A DNA stretch of 64,000 nt, taken from Zeugodacus cucurbitae. Its lineage: Eukaryota; Arthropoda; Insecta; Diptera; Tephritidae. Each line of letters opens with the position of its first letter. Within the stretch, counting starts at the first letter, position 1. Position numbers and translations under genes: made by a program. The DNA is taken from assembly GCF_028554725.1 (NCBI RefSeq), contig NC_071670.1, positions 22,686,001-22,750,000 on the forward strand, in the 5' to 3' direction. Shown here in pieces: positions 12,501-25,600 of this stretch. The notes below the pieces were generated by a model that searched no databases, was not told where the DNA came from, and saw only the letters and a program-made list of their open reading frames with translations.

Positions 12501-13606
12501 CTGATAAAAATACAATATAAATGACTATGAATAAATGTTTTTTATGTTTTATTTGTTGATAAGCAACTAGCAAAAAAGTGAAATTTGATCTTCCATCTGA
12601 GAAAACTCAAAATAAATGATTATGAATAAATGTTCTTTATGTATCTATTTGTCGATAAACAACTAGCAAGAAAGTGAACTTTGATCATAAATCTGATAAA
12701 ACTCAAATTATTTTTTGTCGAAAATTTTGTTTGCAAGAAAGTGAATTTTGATTTTAAATGTGATAAAATACAAAATAAATGATTATGAATGAATATTCTT
12801 TATGTTTTTATTTGTCAATATTCAACTTGCAAGAATGTGAACTTTGATCATAAATCTGATAAAACTCAAAATAAATTATTATGAAAAAATGTTATTTATG
12901 TTTCTTTTTGTCGATAAACAACTTGCAAGAAAGTGAACTTTGATTTTAAATCTGATAAAATACGAAATAAATGACTATGAATAAATATTCTTTATGTTTT
13001 TATTTGTCGATATTCAACTTGCAAGAAAGTGAACTTTGATCTTAAGTGTGATAAAATACAAAGTAATGATTATGAATAAATATTCTTTATGTTTCTATTT
13101 GTCGATAAACAACTTGCAAGTAAGTGAACTTTGTTCTTAAATCTGATGAAAATACAATATAATTGATTATGAATAAATGTTATTTATGTTTCTATTTGTA
13201 GATAAACAACTAGCAAGAAAGTGAAGTTCTATCTTAAATCTGATAAAAATACAAAATAAATGATTATGGATAAATGTTCATTATGTTTCTATTTGTCGAT
13301 AAACAACCAGCAAGAAAGTGAACTTTGATCATAAATCTGATAAAACTCAAATTATTATTTGTCGAAAATTTTGTTTGCAAGAAAGTGAACTTTGATCCTA
13401 AATCTGATTATGAATAAATGTTATTTATGTTTCTTTTTGTCGATATGAACTTGCAAGAAAGTGAACTTTGATTTTAAATCCGATAAAAATACAAAATAAA
13501 TGATTATGAATACATGTTTTTTATGTTTCTATTTGTCGATAAACAACTTGCAAGTAAGTGAACTTTGATTTTAAATCCGATAAAAATACAAAATAAATGA
13601 TTATGA
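9541..13606 (+). repeat. 2,065-bp tandem duplication within the satellite
   Basis: Sequence from 9541 recurs almost unchanged from 11606, an offset of 2,065 bp. I checked this at AATCTAATAAAACTC (9541/11606), at GTTTCATTTGTCGATAAACAGC (9901/11966; shown split as GTTTCATTTG plus TCGATAAACAGC), and at the uninserted RTE target (10284/12349). Similarity fades near 13606. An earlier, slightly longer relative (~2.13 kb offset) starts after RTE copy 1. Confidence 0.8.
10284..10293 (+). other. Empty target site for the RTE insertion
   Basis: ATGTTTCTAT is followed by TTGTAGATAAACAACTAGC, the same left and right flank that surrounds RTE copies 1 and 2, but with no element. A second uninserted copy is at 12349-12358. 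These act as internal controls showing the pre-insertion sequence and confirming the 10-bp duplication. Confidence 0.8.
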
Positions 13607-14730
13607 ATAAATCTTCTTTATGTATTTCTTTGTCGATATGAACTTGCAAGAAAGTGAACTTTGATTTTAAATCTGATAAAATAGGAAATAAATGACTATG
13701 ACTAAATATTCTTTATGTTTTTATTTGTCGATATTCAACTTGCAAGTTAGTGAACTTTGATCTTAAATCTGATAAAAATACAAAATAAATGATTAGTGAT
13801 AAATGTTATTTATTCTTCTATTTGTTTATAAACCACTTGCACGAAAGAGAAGAAGTTTAGAAAGTAAACTTTGATCTTAAATCTGATAAAATACAAAATA
13901 AATGATTATGAATAAAGATTCTTTATGTTTTTATTTGACGATATTCAACTTGCAAGAAAGTGAACTTTGCTCATAAATCTGCGAAAGCTCAAAATAAATG
14001 ATTATGAATAAATCTTCTTTATGTTTTTCTTTGTCGATATGAACTTGCAAGAAAGTGAACTTTGATTTTAAATCTGATAAAATACGAAATAAATGACTAT
14101 GAATAAATATTCTTTATGTTTTTATTTGTCGATATTCAACTTTCAAGAAAGTGAACTTTGATCTTAAGTGTGATAAAATACAAAATAAATGATTATGAAT
14201 AAATATTCTTTATGTTTCATTTGTCGATAAACAGCTTGCAAGTAAGTGAACTTTGTTCTTAGATCTCATAAAAATACAATATAATTGATTATGAATAAAT
14301 GTTATTTATGTTTCTATTTGTAGATAAACAACTAGCAAGAAAGTGAAGTTTTATCTTAAATCTGATAAAACTACAATATAAATGACTATGAATAAATGTT
14401 CATTATGTTTCTATTTGTTGACAAACAACCAGCAAGAAAGTGAACTTTGATCTTAAATGTGATAAAATACAAAATAAATGATTATGAATAAATATTCTTT
14501 ATGTTTTTATTTGACGATATTCAACTTGCAAGAAAGTGAACTTTGCTCATAAATCTGCGAAAGCTCCAAATAAATGATTAGGAATAAAATACAAAATAAA
14601 TGATTATGAATAAATATGTATATATGTTTCTATTTGTCGATAAACAACTTGCAAGTAAGTGAACTTTGTTCTTAAATCTGATAAAAATACAATATAATTG
14701 ATTATGAATAAATGTTATTTATGTTTCTAT

Positions 14731-17700
14731 ATGGATGGGATCATGTGTAGAAGTTCACGCAAGTGAGGAAAGTTTTTGATTGTCATTCACTTGGGAGTGG
14801 CCAGAAACGATTCTTCTCCACATGGTTCAAGCAGCTCACGACTTCGGGTTTTAGACCAAGTATCCTCTGGGTAGCCAACAGACATCCGTTTGAAGGCGAG
14901 CTAAAGTGAGAAGGCGAAGCCCGCTTATGCGGTTGTGCGTAGGGTTTGGGACCCACCACATAAAAACACCCCCCAATGAAAAATCTACGAAAGCCTCGGA
15001 TGAGACACCCCCCTTTTGATGACGACCCCTGCAAACGTTTTAAGGATAATGATATAAGGGCATGCACCTGGAATGTCCGGACCCTTAATTGGGAAGGTGC
15101 CTCTGCCCAGCTGGTTCATGTCCTCATACGACTCAAGGCTGACATCACCGCCATCCAAAAAGTGCGATGGACGGGACAAGGACGGAAGAAGGTGGGTCCT
15201 TGTGACATCTACTACAGCGGCCATATAAAGGAGCGCAAATTTGGTGTTGGATTTGTGGTGGGAGAGAGACTCCGTCGCAGAGTCCTGGCATTCACCCCGG
15301 TGGATGAACGTCTTGCCACAATCCGCATCAAAGCGAGGTTCTTCAACATATCGCTGATTTGCGCCCACGCCCCAACGGAAGAGAAGGACGATGTGACCAA
15401 AGATGCTTTCTATGAGCGCCTAGAACGCACCTATGAGCGCTGCCCCCGCCACGATGTAAAAGTCGTTCTTGGCGATTTTAACGCCAGGGTGGGTAAAGAA
15501 GGTGTCTTTGGCACAACAGTCGGAAAATTCAGCCTCCATGACGAAACATCGCCAAACGGCCTGAGGCTGATCGACTTCGCTGGACCCCGAAATATGGTCG
15601 TCTGTAGTACCAGATTCCAGCATAAGAAAATACATCAAGCTACTTGGCTGTCTCCTGATCGAAACACGCGGAACCAAATCGATCACGTTGTGATAGACGG
15701 AAGACATGTCTCCTGTGTTTTAGACGTGCGTACGAACCGAGGACCAAATATAGACTCGGACCATTATCTGGTCGCAGCGAAGATACGCACCCGCCTCTGT
15801 GCAGCAAAGAATGCCCGTCAACAAACACAAGGAAGGTTCGACGTCGAAAAGCTGCAATCGCAACAGACAGCCACGAAATACTCTACTCGACTTGCACTCC
15901 TGTTCTCTGAGAGCACTCATCAGCATCTCGGTATAAGGGAACTGTGGAACGGCATCTCAAACTCCATACGTACAGCTGCAACCGAAACCATTGGTTTTCG
16001 GAAAAGCCAAAAAACAGCTGGTATGATGAGGATTGTCGTCTCGAAGTGGAGAGAAAACAGACTGCCTACCTCGCAACGTTGCAAACGACCACAACACGTG
16101 CGGGATGGGATAGATACCGAGAGCTGAAGAGGGAAGCGAGACGCATCTGCAGACAAAAAAAGAAAGAGGCCGAAATGCGTGAGTACGAAGAGCTTGAGAA
16201 GATGGCAGACAGAGGGAATGCTCGAAAATTTTATGAAAAAATGAAGCGACTTAACGAAGGTTTCAAGACCGGAACATCCTCATGTAGAGACCAAGGTGGT
16301 AATCTGGTAACCGATGTCCAGGGCATACTGGGATTATGGAGGGAACACTTCTCCGACCTGCTGAATGGCAGTGAGAGTACAACACCAGGAGATGGCGAAC
16401 CCGATCCCCCAATCGATGACGATTAAACAGATGTTCCATTACCCGACCGCTTGAAAAACAACAAAGCAGCGGGGGCCGATAGATTACCGGCAGAACTATT
16501 CAAATACGGCGGCGAAGAACTGATAAGGTGCATACATCAGCTTCTTTGCAGAATATGGTCGGAAGAAAGCATGCCTGACGATTGGAATCTCAGTGTGCTC
16601 TGCCCAATCCATAAAAAGGGAGATCCCACAATCTGCGCCAATTACCGTGGGATCAGCCTCCTAAATATCGCATACAAGGTTCTATCGAGCGTACTGTGTG
16701 AAAGACTAAAGCCCACCGTCAACAAACTGATTGGACCTTATCAGTGTGGCTTTAGACCTGGAAAATCGACAACTGACCAGATATTCACCATGCGCCAAAT
16801 TTTGGAGAAGACCCGTGAAAAGAGGATTGACACACACCACCTTTTTGTCGATTTTAAAGCTGCTTTCGACAGCACGAAAAGGAGCTGCCTTTACGCCGCG
16901 ATGTCTGAATTTGGTATCCCCGCAAAAGTAATACGACTGTGTAAGTTGACGTTGAGCAACAACAAAAGCTCCGTCATGATTGGGAAGGACCTCTCCGAGC
17001 CGTTCGATACCAAACGAGGTTTCAGACAAGGTGACTCACTATCGTGCGACTTCTTTAACCTGATGCTGGAAAAAATTATAAGAGCTGCAGAGCTAAACCG
17101 AGAAGATACTATCTTCTACAAGAGTGTACAGCTCGTGGCGTACGCCGATGATATTGATATCATCGGAAGCAACAACCGCGCCGTTTGTTCTGCTTTTTCC
17201 CGCATGGATAAGGAGGCGAAGCGAATGGGTCTGGAGGTGAATGAGGACAAGACGAAATATCTCCTGTCATCAAGCAAACAGTCGGCGCATTCGAGTCTTG
17301 GCTCCCACGTCACTGTTGACAGTCATAACTTCGAGGTCGTAGATAATTTCGTATACCTGGGAACCAGCATCAACAACACGAACAATGTCAGCCTCGAAAT
17401 CCAGCGCAGAATAACTCTTGCCAACAGGTGCTACTTTGGACTGAGTAGGCAATTGAACAGTAAAGTCCTCTCTCGACGAACCAAAATCAAGCTCTACAAG
17501 TCACTTATCATTCCCGTCCTGCTTTACGGTGCTGAAGCCTGGACGATGTCAACATCAGATGAGACGACACTAGGAGTTTTCGAGAGGAAAATTTTGCGCA
17601 AGATTTATGGTCCTAAGAACATTGGCAACGGCGAATACCGCAGACGATGGAACGATGACGACATTGACATAGTTCAGCGAATAAAAAGACAGCGGCTACG

Positions 17701-17944
17701 CTGGCTAGGTCATGTTGTTCGAATGGACGAAAACACTCCAGCCCTGAAAGTGTTTGATGCAGTACCCGCCGGAGGAAGCCGAGGAAGGGGAAGGCCTCCA
17801 CTCCTTTGGAGGGACCAGGTGGAGAGCGACCTGGTTACACTTGGGATCTCCAACTGGCGCCGAACTGCGAAGGAGAGAGAGAGCGCACTATCGTCGATTC
17901 GGCTATAACCGGCTAAACGGTTGCAACGCCAATCACATACATAC
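14731..17944 (+). mobile_element. RTE-clade retrotransposon, copy 2 (duplicate of copy 1 with flanks)
   Basis: This 3,214-bp element begins and ends at the same bases as copy 1 and lies between the same 10-bp duplications (14721-14730 and 17945-17954) in the same satellite monomer. Several hundred bases of satellite on the left and right also match those of copy 1. The start-to-start offset is 9,785 bp. It is therefore a segmental duplicate within the array, not a second retrotransposition. The tail is again CACATACATAC. Confidence 0.92.
14976..17908 (+). pseudogene. RTE endonuclease/reverse transcriptase ORF, copy 2 (broken)
   Basis: Same domain order as copy 1. The endonuclease has Asn33 of TWNVRT, but the catalytic Glu62 of QEVRW is Lys (QKVRW, from a CAAGAAGTG to CAAAAAGTG change). 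LGDFNAR and SDHYLV remain. The 1-nt loss after AAAAAACAG near 16013, shared with copy 1, ends the first frame at 16127. The second frame (15944-16426) ends at a nonsense codon TAA at 16424-16426, where the other copies have GGA. The RT frame runs 16451-17908 with [31 protein letters not shown] and YADD all present. An 18-nt in-frame deletion near 17657 removes ELYELY before the DDIDIV segment. The C-terminus has the same shortened form as copy 1. Confidence 0.9.
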
Positions 17945-18415
17945 ATGTTTCTATTTGTAGATAAACAACTAGCAAGAAAGTGAAGTTTTATCTTAAATCT
18001 GATTAAAAATACAAAACAAATGATTATGGATAAATGTTCTTTATTCTTCTATTTGTCTATAAACAACTTTCACGAAAGTGAACTTTGTTCTTAAATCTGA
18101 TAAAAAATACAATATAAATGACTATGAATAAATGTTTTATTTGTTGATAAGCAACTAGCATGAAAGTGAAATTTGATCTTCCATCTGAGAAAACTCAAAA
18201 TAAATGATTACGAATAAATGTTCTTTATGTTTCTATTTGTCGATAAACAACTAGCAAGAAAGTGAACTTTGATCATAAATCTGATAAAACTCAAATTATT
18301 TTTTGTCGAAAATTTTGTTTGCAAGAAAGTGAATTTTGATTTTAAATGTGATAAAATACAAAATAAATGATTATGAATAAATATTCTTTATGTTTTTATT
18401 TGTCAATATTCAACT
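17945..18415 (+). repeat. Satellite segment between RTE copies 2 and 4
   Basis: About five satellite monomers with the same order of variants as follows RTE copy 1: an ACTAGC monomer, a TTTCACGAAAG monomer, a GATAAGCAACTAGC monomer, and a TCGAAAATTTTGTTTGC short monomer. It ends abruptly inside a monomer at TTCAACT. Confidence 0.92.
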
Positions 18416-19114
18416 CGCGCCGTTTGTTCTGCTTTTTCCCGCATGGATAAGGAGGCGAAGCGAATGGGTCTGGAGGTGAATGAGGACAAGACGAAATATC
18501 TCCTGTCATCAAGCAAACAGTCGGCGCATTCGAGTCTTGGCTCCCACGTCACTGTTGACAGTCATAACTTCGAGGTCGTAGATAATTTCGTATACCTGGG
18601 AACCAGCATCAACAACACGAACAATGTCAGCCTCGAAATCCAGCGCAGAATAACTCTCGCCAACAGGTGCTACTTTGGACTGAGTAGGCAATTGAACAGT
18701 AAAGTCCTCTCTCGACGAACCAAAATCAAGCTCTACAAGTCACTTATCATTCCCGTCCTGCTTTACGGTGCTGAAGCCTGGACGATGTCAACATCAGATG
18801 AGACGACACTAGGAGTTTTCGAGAGGAAAATTTTGCGCAAGATTTATGGTCCTAAGAACATTGGCAACGGCGAATACCGCAGACGATGGAACGATGACGA
18901 CATTGACATAGTTCAGCGAATAAAAAGACAGCGGCTACGCTGGCTAGGTCATGTTGTTCGAATGGACGAAAACACTCCAGCCCTGAAAGTGTTTGATGCA
19001 GTACCCGCCGGAGGAAGCCGAGGAAGGGGAAGGCCTCCACTCCTTTGGAGGGACCAGGTGGAGAGCGACCTGGTTACACTTGGGATCTCCAACTGGCGCC
19101 GAACTGCGAAGTAG
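18416..19114 (+). pseudogene. RTE C-terminal fragment, copy 4
   Basis: The open frame from Met at 18443 gives 223 residues. It covers the region after the YADD box: VNEDKTKYLL, VYLGTSINN, the LYGAEAW segment and the C-terminal RWLGHVVRM block. All endonuclease motifs and the catalytic RT motifs are absent. A new stop, TAG at 19112-19114, ends it just before the tail where copy 2 reads GAG. It has no start signal of its own, and expression is unlikely. Confidence 0.88.
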
Positions 19115-19183
19115 AGAGAGAGCGCACTATCGTCGATTCGGCTATAACCGGCTAAACGGTTGCAACGCCAATCACATACATAC
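18416..19183 (+). mobile_element. RTE fragment, copy 4 (3' end only, made by tandem duplication)
   Basis: This 768-bp piece is nearly identical to 17177-17944 of copy 2, including that copy's 18-nt deletion and ACAT tail. There is no TSD at its left edge, so it did not arise as a 5'-truncated insertion. It sits in the second unit of the 1,239-bp tandem duplication. Confidence 0.92.
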
Positions 19184-22100
19184 ATGTTTCTATTTGTAGA
19201 TAAACAACTAGCAAGAAAGTGAAGTTTTATCTTAAATCTGATTAAAAATACAAAACAAATGATTATGGATAAATGTTCTTTATTCTTCTATTTGTCTATA
19301 AACAACTTTCACGAAAGTGAACTTTGTTCTTAAATCTGATAAAAAATACAATATAAATGACTATGAATAAATGTTTTATTTGTTGATAAGCAACTAGCAA
19401 GAAAGTGAAATTTGATCTTCCATCTGAGAAAACTCAAAATAAATGATTACGAATAAATGTTCTTTATGTTTCTATTTGTCGATAAACAACTAGCAAGAAA
19501 GTGAACTTTGATCATAAATCTGATAAAACTCAAATTATTTTTTGTCGAAAATTTTGTTTGCAAGAAAGTGAATTTTGATTTTAAATGTGATAAAATACAA
19601 AATAAATGATTATGAATAAATATTCTTTATGTTTTTATTTGTCAATATTCAACTTGCAAGAATGTGAACTTTGATCATAAATCTGATAAAACTCAAAATA
19701 AATGATTATGAAAAAATGTTATTTATGTTTCTTTTTGTCGATAAACAACTTGCAAGAAAGTGAACTTTGATTTTAAATCTGATAAAATACGAAATAAATG
19801 ACTATGAATAAATATTCATTATGTTTTTATTTGTCGATATTCAACTTGCAAGAAAGTGAACTTTGATCTTAAGTGTGATAAAATACAAAGTAATGATTAT
19901 GAATACATATCCTTTATGTTTCTATTTGTCGATAAACAACTTGCAAGTAAGTGAACTTTGTTCTTAAATCTGATGAAAATACAATATAATTGATTATGAA
20001 TAAATGTTATTTATGTTTCTATTTGTAGATAAACAACTAGCAAGAAAGTGAAGTTCTATCTTAAATCTGATAAAAATACAGAATAAATGATTATGATTAT
20101 GAATATTTGTCGATAAACAACCAGCAAGAAAGTGAACTTTGATCATAAATCTGATAAAACTCAAAATATTATTTGTCGAAAATTTTGTTTGTAAGAAAGT
20201 GAACTTTGATCCTAAATCTGATTATGAATAAATGTTCATTATGTTTCTATTTGTCGATAAACAACCAGCAAGAAAGTGAACTTTGATCATAAATCTGATA
20301 AAACTCAAATTATTATTTGTCGAAAATTTTGTTTGCAAGAAAGTGAACTTTGATCCTAAATCTGATTATGAATAAATGTTATTTATGTTTCTTTTTGTCG
20401 ATATGAACTTGCAAGAAAGTGAACTTTGATTTTAAATCCGATAAAAATACAAAATAAATGATTATGAATAAATGTTTTTTATGTTTCTATTTGTCGATAA
20501 ACAACTTGCAAGTAAGTGAACTTTGTTCTTAAATCTAATAAAACTCAAAATAAATGATTATGAATAAATCTTCTTTATGTATTTCTTTGTCGATATGAAC
20601 TTGCAAGAAAGTGAACTTTGATTTTAAATCCGATAAAAATACAAAATAAATGATTATGAATAAATGTTTTTTATGTTTCTATTTGTCGATAAACAACTTG
20701 CAAGTAAGTGAACTTTGTTCTTAAATCTAATAAAACTCAAAATAAATGATTATGAATAAATCTTCTTTATGTATTTCTTTGTCGATATGAACTTGCAAGA
20801 AAGTGAACTTTGATTTTTAATCTGATAAAATACGAAATAAATGACTATGACTAAATATTCTTTATGTTTTTATTTGTCGATATTCAACTTGCAAAAAAGT
20901 GAACTTTGATCATAAATGTGATAAAATACATAATAAATGATTATGAATAAATATTCTTTATGTTTCTATTTGTAGATAAACAACTTGCAAGTAAGTGAAC
21001 TTTGTTCTTAAATCTGATAAAAATACAATGTAATTGATTATGAATAAATGTTATTTATGTTTCTATTTGTAGATAAACAACTAGCAAGAAAATGAAGTCT
21101 TATCTTAAATCTGATAAAACTCAATATAAATGTTCATAATCATTCATAATCAAATGTTCTTTACGTTTCTATTTGTCGATAAACAACTTGCAAGAAAGGG
21201 AACTTTGATCTTAAATCTGATACAAATACAAAATAAATGATTATAAATAAATGTTTTTTATGATTCTATTTGTCGATAACCAACTTGCTAGAAAGTGAAC
21301 TTTGATCTTAAATGTGATAAAATACAAAATAAATGATTATGAATAAATATTCTTTATGTTTTTATTTGACGATATTCAACTTGCAAGAAAGTGAACTTTG
21401 CTCATAAATCTGCGAAAGCTCCAAATAAATGATTAGGAATAAAATACAAAATAAATGATTATGAATAAAGATTCTTTATGTTTTTATCTGACGATATTCA
21501 ACATGCAAGAAAGTGAACTTTGATCATAAAATTGCGAAAGCTCAAATTAAATGATTAGGAATAAATCTTCTTTATGTTTTTCTTTGTCGATAAACAACTT
21601 GCAAGTAAGTGAACTTTGTTCTTAAATCTGATAAAAATACAATATAATTGATTATGAATAAATGTTATTTATGTTTCTATTTGATTTTAAATCTGATAAA
21701 ATAAGAAATAAATGACTATGAATAAATATTTTTTATGTTTTTATTTGTCGATATTCAACTTGCAAGTTAGTGAACTTTGATCTTAAATCTGATAAAAATA
21801 CAAAATAAATGATTAGTGATAAATGTTATTTATTCTTCTATTTGTTTATAAACCACTTGCACGAAAGTGAAGAAGTTTAGAAAGTAAACTTTGATCTTAA
21901 ATCTGATAAAATACAAAATAAATGATTATGAATAAAGATTCTTTATGTTTTTATTTGACGATATTCAACTTGCAAGAAAGTGAACTTTGCTCATAAATCT
22001 GCGAAAGCTCAAAATAAATGATTATGAATAAATCTTCTTTATGTTTTTCTTTGTCGATATGAACTTGCAAGGAAGTGAACTTTGATTTTAAATCTGATAA

Positions 22101-22638
22101 AATACGAAATAAATGACTATGAATAAATATTCTTTATGTTTTTATTTGTCGATATTCAACTTTCAAGAAAGTGAACTTTGATTTTAAGTGTGATAAAATA
22201 CAAAATAAATGATTATGAATAAATATTCTTTATGTTTCATTTGTCGATAAACAGCTTGCAAGTAAGTGAACTTTGTTCTTAGATCTCATAAAAATACAAT
22301 ATAATTGATTATGAATAAATGTTATTTATGTTTCTATTTGTAGATAAACAACTAGCAAGAAAGTGAAGTTTTATCTTAAATCTGATAAAACTACAATATA
22401 AATTACTATGAATAAATGTTCATTATGTTTCTATTTGTCGATAAACAACCAGCAAGAAAGTGATTTTTGATCTTAAATGTGATAAAATACAAAATAAATG
22501 ATTATGAATAAATATTCTTTATGTTTTTATTTGACGATATTCAACTTGCAAGAAAGTGAACTTTGCCCATAAATCTGCGAAAGCTCCAAATAAATGATTA
22601 GGAATAAAATACAAATTAAATGATTATAATGATTAGGA
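19184..22638 (+). repeat. 96-bp satellite array between RTE copies 4 and 3
   Basis: Continuous satellite with no coding region. The left part repeats the zone B order of variants, and the right part from about 20810 repeats the zone A order, including the micro-inverted monomer at 21133-21152 and the AGAAGTTTAGAAAGTAAAC monomer near 21870. A shortened monomer with duplicated GATTAT lies at 20090-20105. The final monomer before the RTE is irregular (ATAATGATTAGGAGG). Confidence 0.94.
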
Positions 22639-25600
22639 GGATGGAGTCATATGTAGAAGTTCACGTAAGTGAGGAAAGTTTCTGACTGCCATTCACTTGG
22701 GAGTGGCCAGGAACGATTCTTTTACATGTGGCTCAAGCAGCTCACAACTTCCGGTCTTAGACCAAGTATCCTCTGGGTAGCCAACAGACATCCGTCTGGA
22801 AGCGAGCTAAAGTGAGAAGGCGAATCCCGCTTATGCGGTTGTGCGTAGGGCTTGGGACCCACCACATAAAAACAACCCCCAATGAAAAATCTACGAAAGC
22901 CTCGGATGAGACACCCCCCTTTTGATGACGACCCCTGCAAACGTTTTAAGGATAATGATATAAGGGCATGCACCTGGAATGTCCGGACCCTTAATTGGGA
23001 AGGTGCCTCTGCCCAGCTGGTTCATGTCCTCATACGACTCAAGGCTGACATCACCGCCATCCAAAAAGTGCGATGGACGGGACAAGGACGGAAGAAGGTG
23101 GGTCCTTGTGACATCTACTACAGCGGCCATATAAAGGAGCGCAAATTTGGTGTTGGATTTGTGGTGGGAGAGAGACTCCGTCGCAGAGTCCTGGCATTCA
23201 CCCCGGTGGATGAACATCTTGCCACAATCCGCATCAAAGCGAGGTTCTTCAACATATCGCTGATTTGCGCCCACGCCCCAACGGAAGAGAAGGACGATGT
23301 GACCAAAGATGCTTTCTATGAGCGCCTAGAACGCACCTATGAGCGCTGCCCCCGCCACGATGTAAAAGTCGTGCTTGGGATTTTAACGCCAGGGTGGGTA
23401 AAGAAGGTGTCTTTGGTACAACAGTCGGAAAATTCAGCCTCCATGACGAAACATCGCCAAACGGCCTGAGGCTGATCGACTTCGCTGGACCCCGAAATAT
23501 GGTCGTCTGTAGTACCAGATTCCAGCATAAGAAAATACATCAAGCTACTTGGCTGTCTCTTGATCGAAACACGCGGAACCAAATCGATCACGTTGTGATA
23601 GACGGAAGACATGTCTCCTGTGTTTTAGACGTGCGTACGAACCGAGGACCAAATATAGACTCGGACCATTATCTGGTCGTAGCGAAGATACGCACCCGCC
23701 TCTGTGCAGCAAAGAATGCCCGTCAACAAACACAAGGAAGGTTCGACGTCGAAAAGCTGCAATCGCAACAGACAGCCACGAAATACTCTACTCGACTTGC
23801 ACTCCTGCTCTCCGAGAGCACTCATCAGCATCTCGGTTTAAGGGAACTGTGGAACGGCATCTCAAACTCACTGCGTACCGCTGCAGCCGAAACAATTGGT
23901 TTTCGGCAACGACAAAAAACAAGCTGGTACGATGAGGAGTGCCGTCTCGCAGCGGAGAGAAAACAGACTGCCTACCTCGCAACGTTGCAAACGATCACAA
24001 CACGTGCGGGATGGGATAGATACCGAGAGCTGAAGAGGGAAGCGAGACGCATCTGCAGACAAAAAAAGAAAGAGGCGGAAATGCGTGAGTACGAAGAGCT
24101 TGAGAAGATGGCAGACAGAGGGAATGCTCGAAAATTTTATGAAAAAATGAAGCGACTTAACGAAGGTTTCAAGACCGGAACATCCTCATGTAGAGACCAA
24201 GGTGGTAATCTGGTAACCGATGTCCAGGGCATACTGGGATTATGGAGGGAACACTTCTCCGACCTGCTGAATGGCAGTGAGAGTACAACACCAGGAGATG
24301 GCGAACCCGATCCCCCAATCGATGACGATGGAACAGATGTTCCATTACCCGACCGCTTGAAAAACAACAAAGCAGCGGGGGCCGATAGATTACCGGCAGA
24401 ACTATTCAAATACGGCGGCGAAGAACTGATAAGGTGCATGCATCAGCTTCTTTGCAGAATATGGTCGGAAGAAAGCATGCCTGACGATTGGAATCTCAGT
24501 GTGCTCTGCCCAATCCATAAAAAGGGAGATCCCACAATCTGCGCCAATTACCGTGGGATCAGCCTCCTAAATATCGCATACAAGGTTCTATCGAGCGTAC
24601 TGTGTGAAAGACTAAAGCCCACCGTCAACAAACTGATTGGACCTTATCAGTGTGGCTTTAGACCTGGAAAATCGACAACTGACCAGATATTCACCATGCG
24701 CCAAATTTTGGAGAAGACCCGTGAAAAGAGGATTGACACACACCACCTTTTTGTCGATTTTAAAGCTGCTTTCGACAGCACGAAAAGGAGCTGCCTTTAC
24801 GCCGTGATGTCTGAATTTGGTATCCCCGCAAAAGTAATACGGCTGTGTAAGTTGACGTTGAGCAACACCAAAAGCTCCGTCATGATTGGGAAGGACCTCT
24901 CCGAGCCGTTCGATACCAAACGAGGTTTCAGACAAGGTGACTCACTATCGTGCGACTTCTTTAACCTGATGCTGGAGAAAATTATAAGAGCTGCAGAGCT
25001 AAATAGAGAAGGTACAATCTTCTACAAGAGTGTACAGCTACTGGCGTACGCCGGTGATATCGATATCATTGGAAACAACACCCGCGCCGTTAGTTCCGCT
25101 TTTTCCCGCCTGGATAAGGAAGCGAAGCGAATGGGTCTGGTGGTGAACGAGGACAAGACGAAATATCTCCTGTCATCAAACAAACAGTCAGCGCATTCGC
25201 GTCTTGGCTCCCACGTCACTGTTGACAGTCATAATTTCGAGGTCGTAGATAATTTCGTATACCTGGGAACCAGCATCAACAACACGAACAATGTCAGCCT
25301 CGAAATCCAGCGCAGAATAACTCTTGCCAACAGGTGCTACTTTGGAATGAGTAGGCAATTGAACAGTAAAGTCCTCTCTCGACGAACCAAAATCAAGCTC
25401 TACAAGTCGCTTATCATTCCCGTCCTGCTTTACGGTGCTGAAGCTTAGACGATGTCAACATCAGATGAGACGACACTAGGAGTTTTCGAGAGGAAAATTT
25501 TGCGCAAGATTTATGGTCCTAAGAACATTGGCAACGGCGAATACCGCAGACGATGGAATGATGAGCTGTACGAGTTATACGACGACATTGACATAGTTCA

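Larger units (their letters stand above)
8157..14730 (+). repeat. 96-bp satellite array, zone B
   Basis: Continuous satellite between RTE copies 1 and 2, with no coding region. Characteristic variants are a GTCGAAAATTTTGTTTGC monomer, a TTGTAGATAAACAACTAGC monomer and a TTTGTTGATAAGCAACTAGC monomer. The block just after RTE copy 1 recurs after empty sites at 10284 and 12349 and after RTE copies 2, 4 and 3. The last several hundred bases before 14731 match the left flank of copy 1 at a 9,785-bp offset. A short GAATATATAT expansion lies at 8878-8908. Confidence 0.95.
17177..19654 (+). repeat. 1,239-bp tandem duplication spanning RTE 3' end and satellite
   Basis: 17177-18415 is repeated as 18416-19654 with very few differences, for example T/C near 18658, G/T at 19112 and AAG/ATG near 18162. 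Each unit holds about 768 bp of RTE 3' sequence plus 471 bp of satellite. The junction at 18415/18416 joins satellite TTCAACT to RTE CGCGCCG. The only resemblance at the breakpoint is a CAAC shared a few bases upstream. This is a recent unequal exchange or replication-type duplication. Confidence 0.9.
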
